Below the pieces are notes generated by a model. That model worked only from the letters and a program-made list of their open reading frames with translations, was not told where the DNA came from and did no database searches. This document shows, piece after piece, positions 53,222-63,974 of a stretch of 64,000 bases of DNA. The stretch covers positions 1,364,501 through 1,428,500 of the forward strand of contig JAFFSR010000346.1 of assembly GCA_017163975.1 (NCBI GenBank), written 5' to 3'. Positions within the stretch are counted from its first letter, which is position 1, and the number at the start of each line of letters is the position of its first letter. Both the position numbers and the translations under genes were made by a program. This stretch comes from Anastatus disparis. Lineage: Eukaryota > Arthropoda > Insecta > Hymenoptera > Eupelmidae.

Positions 53222-54743
53222 GAGCAGGCCGGATTCGCCGAGGGGCTATTCACTATAAGAAATCATTGACCACCTTCAGATGAAATCATTTGAAATCATT
53301 ATTGAAATCATTTGAAATCATTGAAATCATTTTAAATCATTGAAATATTTTATTAAATTTTATGTGCACAATATCATTACCGAAATCAAAACTATTCAAA
53401 TTGAAATCATTGAAATCATTTGAAATCATTGAAATCAATGAATATTTTTGTATTCAGTTTACAATTTAAAATATTACCAGAAATATAATACTAAATATTA
53501 TTTAAATACCAGATTAATATGAGCTGCTCTGATAAATAAAATAATTTTTGATTTTTGGGGAATAGTATCGATATACAATATATAAATATTTATAAGAATT
53601 TTTTTCTGGAATTGAAAAAAAATGAATGATTTTAATCATAAGCAAAACGCATCGCACAAAAAAATTTTATGTAAAAAATAATTTATATCAAAACAAATAA
53701 AAAAGAATATATGTGAAAAATGAAAAAAAGAAATACTAACAAAAAATTTAAATAAGATCTATAAATAAGTAAATAAGCATTATTTACTTATGTTTGAATT
53801 TCTCTCTTTGTATCTGTCACACACGGCTGATAAGTTTTTCGATCATAGCTCTTATGGTGGTCAATTTTTTAAACTAACTTTGTGTTTAAAATTACAGAGA
53901 GTAAGAGACTCCAAGTTGCAAAAATATAAAAATATTAGTAAACTAAATACTATAACAGAAATAGCTTATAACAAAAAATGCTCCAAAATTCACATTGGCG
54001 AATGGTGTCTCTTTAGAAGATTAAATAAAAATGCTATCTAGGACATGTACTTAATTTTGGATGTTTTAAAGGGCCAACGAATAAAAGTTTGGAATACTCA
54101 GCTTCCTATGCATGTGTCAAGAATGACACTAAAGATATAGGAGTTTTATGTCATTGGTGTGAACCAGACAATAAAACTAAAAACTTCTCGTTAGTCCCCA
54201 TGGAAAAGCATGGATACATAAATATTGAAAATTATGTATCGACTATATCAACATCTACAACAACTAAAAGTGGGATTGTAGTTAATGATGAGCTGTATAA
54301 AAAAATAAAGAATTTTTTTGAATAAATAAATGTAAAATTTAGTTATTCTTAATTGAATTTTTTTAAATATAGGTATTATTTTAATTTTTATATGATTCAA
54401 TAATGACGATTTAGGGATTATAATTTAAAGTAAGCTTAACCTTCATAAATATTAATTTTAATTATCTTGGAATGATTTCGGAATTATTTGAAATCATAAA
54501 AAATTTGCTTGAAATCATTTGAAATCATAGAAAATTTGCTTGAAATCATTTGAAATCATTTGAAATCACTGCCTACCATAGGCTGTTTTGAAAATGTTTG
54601 AAATTACAAGTGTAAAAATATATTTCTGAAATCATTTCGAAATCATTTTGAAATCATTTGAAATCATATGAAATCTGTAATCATTTTGACACTTTTTTTT
54701 AAGTGAATAGCCCCTCGGTATCAGGTTCTACTCCGGCCTGCCG
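53222..54743 (+). mobile_element. TTAA-flanked element in the foldback loop, carrying a gene
   Basis: TTAA at 53218-53221 and 54744-54747 flanks GAGCAGGCCGGATTCGCCGA...and its imperfect inverse ending in ACTCCGGCCTGCCG. The shared inner end CCGAGGGGCTATTCACT is perfect on both sides. Direct repeats of GAAATCATTTGAAATCATT lie just inside both ends (53280-53440, 54470-54670), in the same orientation. The centre has the frame described separately. The TTAA target recalls piggyBac, but the ends do not; the superfamily is open. Confidence 0.7.
53790..54325 (+). pseudogene. Unidentified gene in the TTAA element, one frameshift
   Basis: The first frame (53790-54041) reads MFEFLSLYLSHTADKFFDHS and ends IHIGEWCLFRRLNKNAI. 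A second frame, open from about 54040, reads HVLNFGCFKGPTNKSLEY, then IGVLCHWCEPDNKTKNFSLV, MEKHGYINIENYVSTI and a C terminus KKIKNFF. A one-base shift near 54040-54045 joins them into a protein of about 178 residues. A CHWC pair and conserved aromatic residues suggest a structured domain. I recall similar short proteins in insect repeats but cannot name the family. It is the only coding region in the element, so it may be a passenger gene or the tail of a lost transposase. Confidence 0.5.
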
Positions 54744-55215
54744 TTAAAATAATAATTATTACTAGAACACAAAAGTAAATAACTAATGAATGGATTTACT
54801 TAAAAATATAACTGAATAATATTAACGATATTTTTGAATAACATAACAAGGCACATATTATTTTAATTGAATATAATTATTGTCTTATGTGGTTACAAAC
54901 GATAAAGTCAATATTTTAAATATTTTTCACTTAACAGGCTAAATATTGATTTTATGTTAAAAACAATATAATAAAAAATTGTCTAATTGTTAAGACAAAT
55001 AAACTTTTCAAAGTTTTTTGCGAAAATAGAAAATTGTTAAAATATGTGAATATAATTTTCACGCGCCACCCTGATTAAAAAGAAACGTCCAAATTGGTCC
55101 GTAATTAACGGAGATACAATGAATTTTTCATGAGAAAGTAAATTTACGTATTACATATGTTGAAATTCCAAACCAAAAATGTTTCCAAATTTGTTTTCAG
55201 AATTAACAGGCTTAA

Positions 55216-55606
55216 GAGGAGGTCACGTATCTCTGTCCTTTTCTAATCAAAGTAATGATTTTTTTACAAAAACTAATAACTTTATCAAAAAATTAAGAGA
55301 AAGCCGCATCTTGTATCAAAAAAAGCAATATTTTCTTTGATAAGAAAAAATTAATTTTATTGCTTCGTTGCTCAGAAAACCTTGAAAAACCAAATTGTCC
55401 ACCCTAACCTCTATGATTTAAGTTTTTCAAGGTTTTCTTGAAAACGAAGCAATAAAATTAATTCTTTCTAATCAAAGAAAATATTGCTTTTTTTATTACA
55501 AGATGCGGCTTTCTCTTCATTTTTTGCTAAAGTTATTAGTTTCTGTAAAAAACTCAATTTTTTTATTAGAAAAGGACAGAGATACGTGACCTCCTCTTAA
55601 TATTGA
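55216..55606. mobile_element. Palindromic TTAA MITE, copy 1
   Basis: 391 bases, ends GAGGAGGTCACGTATCTCTG and CAGAGATACGTGACCTCCTC, TTAA on both sides (55212-55215, 55607-55610). Arms of about 180 bases around a loop with CCAAATTGTCCACCCTAACC. Inserted in one repeat unit of the foldback's right arm. Nearly identical to the copy at 63343-63723. Confidence 0.9.
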
Positions 55607-56912
55607 TTTTATGATAAAAACGATTTAATAAAATTGTTTATTTTTTTAAGACGAGCAAACTTTATTCTTAAAACTTTTTGCTAAAATGAATATTTAAAAA
55701 AATATATTTGAAAAAATTTTTTTTTGTAGTAATTATTGTTAAATAAATAATTTTTGAAAACAAATACAACAGTTGTTATTATTTTCACGCGCTACCCCGA
55801 TTTTAAAAAAACGTCTAAATTGGTCCATAATTAACGGAGATACAATGAATTTTTCATGACAAAGTAAATTTACGTTGAAATTCAAAACCAAAAATATTTT
55901 CCAATTTGTTTTCAAAATTAACAGGCTTAATATTGATTTTATCATGAAAACACTGAAATGAAATATTGTTTATTTTTTTAAGACGAACAAACTTTATTTT
56001 TGAAGCTTTTTGCTAAAATAAATATTTAAAAAAATTTTTTATGACAATAATTATTGTTAAATAAATAATTTTTTAATGGAATCATAAACTTCAAGTATTA
56101 TACTAGCTGTGATAAAAATTTTACTCCTTAACCTTTATAAATAAACAATTGGCGAATTAAAAAAAAAAAATTATCTCGGCTTCTAATTGAGCTAGAGCAT
56201 TCTTTTTTTTTTCCTTTTAATTTGCGTTAAATTGCCAGTAATAAGAATATCAAATCCCTATGTTGATATTTTTATTAGTTGCAAACATATTAAAAAAAAA
56301 CATTAAGAGAAAAATTTACTTTTTTTGCCATATTTAGGTTGAAAATAATGGAATGAACACGATTTCACATCAAATTTATAAAATCTACTTTAATATCTTA
56401 ATATTAAATGATTATCATAAAGTCTCTACCATGACGTTTTTGGGTGAATTTTTTAAGAGCATGACGAAGCTGTCCGCCTTCTAATAATATTTCCAATCCT
56501 AACTTATGAATAAACGATGCGTTTAATTGAGTTTTTTTGCTACAAAGAAAAAATTTGTAAGATTAAACTCTAGTGCGGAAAACTCAAGAAATCCACCAAA
56601 ATATTATACATACAAAGTTATAATAAAAACTTTCAATCTATCTTATTTTAAGGTTAGGTTTGTCGAGTTTGATATCTAATTTCTAATCAAAACTTATAAC
56701 AAAATAACAAGTCCGAATGATTTTTTATTTTAACAAAAATTATTCTATTAATATAGCTTTAGTGTGGATAAGTAATTATATTTATTTAATTTATTAATTT
56801 AAAAAAATATTGACAAAATAAAATAATCATAACTCGATTGCTGCAGCTCCGACATTCCGTTAACGAACATTTGACCTCTTTTTAATAAACAAATACAATA
56901 TCTCGTAAAATA

Positions 56913-57121
56913 ATTAATATTTTTCTATGAAATTTTTATGGTGAGTTAAGGAAAATAGTAGGCACATTTTTGTTAAATTACAAACATGTACATCCTTTTT
57001 TTATCAAATGACAAATATTATAAAATTTTGCGATTTTCGATTTTTGTTTCTCATTATTTAAAAAATTTATCAACCGATTTTCATCAATGACGTCTCAAAT
57101 TAATCGTCTTTGAAATACCTA
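56913..57121. other. Spacer between foldback and MITE
   Basis: No gene. It may derive from Helitron B, whose coding sequence between the N-terminal block and Rep is missing, but no protein similarity is left. Confidence 0.4.
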
Positions 57122-57359
57122 CACTGTTAAAAAATGCATGAAATTTTCTTCCAGTACATGCATTAAATTTTCTGAAAATACATTAAAATTACGATAAAAT
57201 GTATTAATTTTCATGCAAATCAGTATTAAATTCCATCTTAACAAATAAAATTTAATGATGATTTGCATGAAAATTAATACATTTTATCGTAATTTTAATG
57301 TATTTTCAGAAAATTTAATGCATGTACTGGAAGAAAATTTCATGCATTTTTTAACAGTG
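57122..57359. mobile_element. Near-perfect palindromic MITE with TA flanks
   Basis: 238 bases, ends CACTGTTAAAAAATGCATG and CATGCATTTTTTAACAGTG, TA at 57120-57121 and 57360-57361. The arms of about 100 bases are almost identical. A TA target suits a Tc1/mariner MITE. Confidence 0.88.
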
Positions 57360-57599
57360 TACAAATAGTATAATTTTCATATACTTAATCGCAAACGATT
57401 TCAAGCTACCTAAAAAAAAACAGTGATTTTTACGAATTTTGCACCTTAAATCATTGTTTACGAATTCCTGACGGCTCAAATTTTCAGGGTCTCTCAAGAA
57501 TTTCATTTCTAACCATCCAACAAAACCATGTTTGGTGGTCCGCACCTGTTATTAATTACATTAAATTTTCGGTCTTTTTTGGCTAATTTTACTGGACTA

Positions 57600-59690
57600 A
57601 ATACCACGTTCAATAAGAGGAAGATCGTCTTCTCCAACATATACTACTGCAACTTCATTACAGGTAGGTAGATTATATCTATTTTTATCCAAATTATTAT
57701 CGCGGGGAATAGACATAGTAACAATTCTTGGAGGACAATAAATTTTTGCACATCGTTGTAGTTCTTCTTCTTTTACTTTATGCATCATTTTATAGGTTTT
57801 AGCATAAGGGTTAATGTCTCTTATCAAGATATCTAAATGTTTTAATAATGTCGAATTTATATTAAACTTATACTGTTCAATCGTTGCTATTTCATTATCT
57901 AAAATATATAATTATCCATATTTACGTGCTTCATCTTTATTAGGATGTAAAGCATATACATTATGGTAAATTTGTCCACATATTCTAATAACTTGTGCTC
58001 CTTTACCCGGCAATGTATCAAAATTGGCACCAAAACTTGCGAATGCTAAAGCATCATTGTACAACCTAACACTTCATCGAAAATCAATAATTTTTTCCGT
58101 TAATTCAGTTGCTAAACACTTTAATTGTTCTGGATAAGAAGAATTTTCTAACAATTCTACTTTAACTTTATGACAACAATTGGGGAAATCGTTACTTTTA
58201 GTATATTCGAAAGCAAAATCTTTCGCATCACAATAAACACATGTATTTGTCATGAAACCAATGTAATTTTCAGATATGAGATTTTCATCGGAATATATAT
58301 TTGCTCTACAACCAATCAGTTTCGAATTAATTTTTTCAGTTAATATCTTTTCATTTAATTTCTTTAATTTTTTTTTCTACTTTGCCCTTTATTGTTTTAT
58401 TAATAACTTTGTTCAATACAATATTATGATTGTTATTATAATTATTATTATTTAAATTTTCATTATAATTATTGTATTCAATTTTTAATAGTTTACACTT
58501 TATAAATAATGTCTTCAATTGATAAGAATCATATTTATGTTTTCGCTTTTTTCATCTTTTGGTTTATTTGTTGTAGTATCATTATTAACATGTTTATTGT
58601 TATTAATTTCTATTTGTTTACACCTTGTGCGTGATTCTTCTGATTGGCAACAATCATTTTTTACTTGTGTTTTCTTAATAATATTGGCATTTTCCAATTT
58701 TTGATTTTTAATTTGTACCATTCTCTCATATTCATTATATTGTTCACTATAATAACTTTTCGATAAGGCTCTTATTTGCGTAATTTTTCTTTTTCATGCA
58801 ATTTATTCAATTTATTAGTATCTCTATTTTTGATTGATTTTATTTTTCATATCTTAATATTTTCAGTTTTCTAAATATTTATTTGGTTGTCCTTTTTTCA
58901 TTTTTATATAAGCTTTTTTCTTACGTAAAGTTTCTTGAACACGTCTCAGTTCTAATTTATCATAATTTTTTTTTCTTGCATTTTCATAATTATGTCTTTT
59001 TCTCAAATTTTTTTATATTCATGTGATTGTTCTATTACCATTTTCCTATTAAGTCCTCTTAAAAATAAAGCTTCTTTTTTATTTATTTCTTTTTATTCTT
59101 TTTTTTCTTCATTTAATTTAATCTAAACAGTCCTAATTTAAGTATCGTTATAATTTAAGTAGATATCATCGATTTCCATCATATCATTATCTGGTTTCAA
59201 AAAATTTGTATCTGAAATGTCATTGTCAATTTCCATCAAAATAAAAGAGCGTCAGTGGCGTAACCGGCTAAGGCGCACGCCTTATACGGTCTCTACACTT
59301 TCGCTCCAAGCGGTCGGGGGTTCGATTCCCGGTGAAAACACCTGAAATTTTTTTCAGGCTTTTTTCATCGGAAAAAGAATCTCTGAGTGCGATGGGTTAA
59401 TGTTCCTGGCATGGGTTTTCTCCTGGGGGAGTTTTCCCTACGTCACAGGTCTAAAAAGCCTGGGTAAATGCGGGAACCGACCGTAGAAATCTGCTTACCG
59501 ACTGCTCTTGGAACGCGGCAGTCCATGATTTCTCGGGGATTGGGTAATTTAGCTTAGCTAAAAACGAGGATCTGAAACTAGTATAAGATAAAAAGAGGTT
59601 TGGTAGGAACATCCTCACACAGAGGTGGTGCGGGATGCCGGTATATAGCCGATAGGCTGGGAATACCAGGGGCCACTAGGGCAGCATATG

Positions 59691-59721
<31 letters not shown>

Positions 59722-60349
59722 CATCAAAATTGTTTTATGATTTGAATTCTTTTGTTTACGATACATTTCCATGATCTTTTTTTGTTCTGCCAATAAATGC
59801 ATTTGTGAGTTTTTTTCTAAAAGTTCAAGCTCGGCGAAAGCTAAGTTTAATGGTATTTAGACGTTGTTCATGACAAAAACTTCTCCTTATCATGTCCGGT
59901 GGATTATCGTAATTAATATATGCATTATTATAATTTTGTAAAACTGGAAACATTCTTATTTGTTGCATTTTAAAAATTCTTAATAAATGTTATCGCATTT
60001 GAGAAACCTCATATCTTAAACAACATGTACCTAAATTATAAAGTATTGCAACAGCAAAAGCAATTGCAAAAACGCCACAATCATTATTATTTGTTTGTGA
60101 TTATACTGTTTCGAATGCTATGCTCAACTCTGATTTGTTTAGAAATAATCTATTTATATAAATCTTATGCTCATCTTGTAGATATTTAAGATTTAAACTA
60201 TCATATATATGAATTTCCTTATTATTATAACACATACAAATCTGGTGACCTTTTTCTAAATTTCCGGAAAATAATAACTGTATAAATTCTCCATTAATCG
60301 GTATTGAATTAATATATTGTGGTCTTTGAATTAGTGAAGTTAATAGCAT
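57600..60349 (-). pseudogene. Helitron B N-terminal block with Ulp1-like protease domain, SINE-interrupted
   Basis: From 60349 leftwards: a cysteine-protease domain of the Ulp1/C48 type with His in EKGHQICMCY (residue 35), Asp in IHIYDSLN (residue 50), and after an in-frame TAA, SQTNNNDCGVFAIAFAVAIL with the expected Gln and Cys (60077-60079). Then YDNPPDMIRRSFCHEQRL and a long Lys/Arg/Glu-rich, coil-like region. A SINE interrupts it at 59243. The last part (58260-57600) is a Helitron N-terminal domain: CVYCDAKDF, LYNDALAFASFGANFDTLPG, HNVYALHPNKDEARKY, INPYAKTYKMMHKV and NLPTCNEVAVVYVGEDDLP. Many stops. Whether protease and Helitron parts were one protein or two adjacent genes cannot be decided. 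Confidence 0.7.
59243..59716 (+). mobile_element. tRNA-derived SINE 2 with perfect target duplication
   Basis: Perfect 14-base duplication ATTTCCATCAAAAT at 59229-59242 and 59717-59730. Head with A box TGGCGTAACCGGCTAAGG (about 59256) and B box GGTTCGATTCC (59319-59329), then a body of about 350 bases and an A run of about 27. The A and B boxes form the internal RNA polymerase III promoter. The distance between boxes is long enough for a tRNA with a variable arm. It splits Helitron B's N-terminal block. Confidence 0.92.
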
Positions 60350-60854
60350 GTTAAATGAGGCGCATCGGTTCGAAATATTATTAAATTCTAATATATGAAT
60401 ATCAGTTCTTCCTTTCGATGTTAAAAAAACTAAATAAAACTAATTTTTCTAGTTTGACATACCCAACTATACTATTTAAGTATCAAACTTTACTTAAAAA
60501 AGCAACAATCCCAGAAATATTTTACTAAATTATATCTCTTAACATGGAAGCAATTTCACTATATAATCTCTGTCCTTTAACAATTAATTCATCTTTCTCA
60601 GTCAAAACCAATATTGAAAATTAAAATTCTTCTAATAATTTTAATTTATTTTTAATAAACTTTTTACAAAGATATTCACAAAAGAATTGCTTTTATATTG
60701 ACTTATTTAATTTACTGCCTTTTTACTTTAAAAGCTGAAAAATAAAAGAAATTATTAAAAATGTTATGAATTGATTATTATATGATAAATAAATAATAAT
60801 AAAATTTTTTTAAATTAAATAACGATAAAAAATGTTTATTTCCGGCAATTATAC

Positions 60855-60920
<66 letters not shown>

Positions 60921-61256
60921 GACGTATTTGATACTTCCCAAGCAAATAATAATTTTTACCTGTGTTTCCTCCAACACTTTCCTTAAATTTTTCATTATTC
61001 CCTTCTATGGAACACTTTCAATTCGTTCGCTCCTCGCCATGCTAATAGAGCATATATTTTTTTTACTTATAATTTCCATACTCGAAAACAGGATAATAAA
61101 TTCGCTATTATTTCCATAGTGCTTGCTTAGGTGTTTCCTCGTAGTACCATTGCAAATTGTAATATCTTTCTTTAGGCGATAATTTTGACCTCTCCTGGGC
61201 TAAAGAGAATAAAAAGTATGCGCGCGCATACATACAGCGTGATACATACATATGTA
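60350..61256. other. Spacer with (TA)n at 60862-60917
   Basis: No gene. A TA run of about 56 bases lies at 60862-60917. Right of it are short stretches of less AT-rich DNA (TTGCAAATTGTAATATC, GTATGCGCGCGCATAC near 61216, a perfect palindrome). Confidence 0.5.
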
Positions 61257-63974
61257 TCACTGCTTGAATAGCCCCTCAAGCGTTTTGCTGTGTGCCTTTA
61301 TTTTTTCGGGTAAGTCCTTTTTTCGACTTTCATTATTTAATGTCTCGTCAGTGAGGTTTCCTGTCACTCTCTCTGTATTTTCTAATTGTATCGTATTTTC
61401 TAATGGATTGGGCTCCTCGTACATATTTTCATCCTCCCTCATACTTTCCTTCGTTTCCATGCTTTGCTCCTTCTTGATTTTTTCTTCTATTTGTAGCGGC
61501 TTTCTATTGAGCCTTTTAAATCGCTTTTTGCGATAGTTTAGACGATTAACCTTGCCTGTACAGGCGCGTGTTATAATCAGCACCGGCTCCTCTATCTTTA
61601 TGCTCTTCTTGCGATTTACCATATACGACTGTATCATCAAGGAATAAAAACATATTTCTTTTATTAGTTACACTCTTGTAATTTTTCGTTTTATTCATTC
61701 TAAATATGCTATTGACTAAGCGTTGGAAAGTCATGGGTAAATGAGATAAGCCCATAGCCATTCTCTTGAATTGATATAAACCAAAACATGATGAAAATGC
61801 ACTTTTGTGTCTATCTTTTTTTTGCGAGGGATATTTAAATATCCTTGTGCTAAATCAAAAACAGAAAAATATTCGGCTCCTCCTACCTGGTCAATAATAT
61901 CAAGAATATTTGGCAAATTATATTTATTTATAATATATAGTCTTTTCATTTAACTGTCTATAATTTACCACTACACGATATCGTTCATTGCCCTTGCTAT
62001 CAGGTGACTTTTTTACTAAAAAGGCGGGTGACGCATAATTTGAACTTGACGGCTCTATGATATCAGAGTCTAACATTTTTTGAATTTGTCTTTCAAGTTG
62101 CTCTTTAAGGACATGCGGAAAACGATGAGGTTTGATGCATATTGGTATATCATTTATTGAGAGCATAGTATGTTCGACTAGCGAAGTTGTGCCTAACGTT
62201 TCTCCTTTCGATTAAAAACAGTCCGCGTACGTTTCAATTAATTTTTCTATTAATTGGCTCTTTTTCCTTTACTGTTAGGTGTTGTAGTCGTAATTGTGAT
62301 TTTAATTTTTCTAACCTTACAGCTTGTGAATCCTGTATACTACTTACGTCCAATTTTTCATCGTGGTACATATCATAGCATAATATGTCCAAACAAGGCT
62401 TATTCGTGAGTCTTAAATAATCATATTTTAAATCATCGAAGTCACATTTGTAATGCTCATTTTTGTCATATTCATTTTTCTCTCTATCATGCTTGCTATA
62501 GTAGTCGTCGGGTTCACAGTCTTTACGTCAAAATTCTTCAATTTTTCCGTTTATCGTTTTTAAGTTCAATCCTTCCTGCTGGCTCTCTTCTAGTATCTCA
62601 TATTCGGGGTTTATCTCGGATGTCTCGTATACAACAGTATATTCCTCTGTGTGTAACTCTGCTTCTGGTCTTATCTCATGTGAATCATTTATTTTTATGT
62701 GTAATCTCTAAATCTTTCTTTTTTTCTAAAATTTTCTTCTCGTTCTCCGCATAAACAAGATTTTTCTCATTACTATATAATTTTAATTTTGATCCCTTCT
62801 CCTGGTTGCATTCGTTATTAATTGTTAGAACATTTTTGTAATTATTAAATAATTCATTATCTTTCTGTTTCATATTTTCTGTTCTTATCCAAGAAAACGT
62901 ATTATTTGGGTCTTCGTCCCACGTTTCCTCCTTTTTTTATAAATAATATTCTTTCTTTTAAATTCTTTTTGCATATATTTCTTTTCTAAGGCTACTTGAT
63001 CTTGTACGTTATCTCCTTCGCCTCTTTGAGTCATTATAACTTCCATCTTTTCGTTCAATGACGCGTTCTCTTCATAACCTCCTTCTTGCTACGTATCAAT
63101 ATCAAACTCTTTGAATGGTATATTTTGCTTTTTAATATGAATGTTTCCTCTATGTTTATCGTTATACGTTTCAACTATTTTTATTACTTCATTAACATTA
63201 TTGTCACACTCCTCTTTTGAGGTACTTTCATAAGTAATATTTTCTTAATACTCCCTTTTACCCCCAACTTTGGGTTTTCTCTAATAGAAAGCATTATTCT
63301 TTCTATTATTTTTAACATCTTTAAATACTTTTTCTTTATTAAGAGGAGGTCACGTATCTCTGTCCTTTTCTAATCGAAGAATTGAATTTTTTACAAAAAC
63401 TAATAACTTTAGCAAAAAATGAAGAGAAAGCCGCATCTTGTATCAAAAAAAGCAATATTTTCTTTGATAAGAAAAAATTAATTTTATTGCTTCGTTGCTC
63501 AGAAAACCTTGAAAAACCAAATTGTCCACCCTAACCTCTATGATTTAAGTTTTTCAAGGTTTTCTTGAAAACAAAGCAATAAAATTAATTCTTTCTTATC
63601 AAAGAAAATATTGCTTTTTTTGATACAAAATGCGGCTTTCTCTTCATTTTTTGCTAAAGTTATTAGTTTTTGTAAAAAACTCAATTCTTTGATTAGAAAA
63701 GGACAGAGATACGTGACCTCCTCTTAAATACATAATTTTTATTTTCATCGTGGTGAGAGATTCCTCTTTCCTCTTCAGTTTCAACAATATATATTTCTTC
63801 AAAGTCACGACTCCCCTTCTTTGGGTTTACAAAATTATTCGTACTTATAAAAATTTTTCCTTGTTTCTGTAAGTCTTTATTTTCTTCTCTGCACAGATCT
63901 TTATTCTCATGATTATTGAAACATTCATTTTTCGTTTTATATTCATAACTGCCATAATAATTTATATAATTCAT
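61257..63974 (-). pseudogene. Gypsy-type (Ty3) pol remnant
   Basis: Reverse transcriptase at 62166-61590 in three frames: DIPICIKPHRFPHVLKEQLE, KMLDSDIIEPSSSNYASPAF, YRVVVNYRQLNEKT, NLPNILDIIDQVGGAEYFSV, FDLAQGYLNIP, GLSHLPMTFQRLVNSIF and FLFLDDTVVYGKSQEEH (FLDD as the catalytic box). Right of it (62200-63974) the frames are acidic/Lys-rich, probably the spacer or gag side, with no motif I can name. Left of EEH the sequence jumps to a different frame, TRACTGKVNRLNYRKKRF (61257-61600), which resembles a polyprotein C terminus, so RNase H and integrase appear deleted. LTRs are not found. Stops and frameshifts are frequent. Insect errantivirus-like by motif layout; only the remnant is described. 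Confidence 0.75.
63343..63723. mobile_element. Palindromic TTAA MITE, copy 2
   Basis: 381 bases with the same ends, arms and loop as 55216-55606 and flanking TTAA (63339-63342, 63724-63727). It is inserted in the gypsy remnant. The two copies differ by few substitutions and small indels, mostly in A/T runs. Confidence 0.9.

Larger units (their letters stand above)
51534..56912. mobile_element. 5.4-kb foldback element with long inverted arms
   Basis: The ends TATTTTACGAGATATT and AGAGGTCAAATGTTCGTTAA are mirrored at 56857-56912. Further pairs: CATGGTAGAGACTTTATGAT (51608) with ATCATAAAGTCTCTACCATG (56413), TAATACTTGAAGTTCATGAT (52300) with ATCATAAACTTCAAGTATTA (56081), and TCAATATTTAGCCTGTTAA near 52720 with its inverse near 54940. 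The arms almost meet at 53218/54747, leaving only a short loop if the inner TTAA element is removed. The right arm contains roughly three direct copies of a segment of about 330 bases (from about 54940, 55608 and 55928), of which the left arm has fewer. An extra 400 bases (56450-56856) are present only on the right. No transposase is seen; it sits in the Helitron Rep gene. Confidence 0.75.
48276..60349 (-). mobile_element. Helitron B, one element split by nested insertions
   Basis: Three minus-strand coding blocks appear in the order of one Helitron protein: N-terminal region at 60349-57600, Rep and the helicase start at 51530-49568, and the helicase remainder at 48636-48276. Between them lie a 5.4-kb foldback (51534-56912), a TIR insertion (48637-49567), a TA-flanked MITE (57122-57359) and, inside block one, a SINE (59243-59716). 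Removing them leaves about 4.6 kb, a normal Helitron gene length, although a stretch between the N-terminal part and Rep is not recovered. No element termini are identified. The protein differs from that of element A. Confidence 0.65.

Noticed and set aside
59243..59345. Possible genuine tRNA gene
   Set aside because: A and B boxes are present, but the acceptor stem does not close and the sequence continues into a SINE body with A tail and target duplication.
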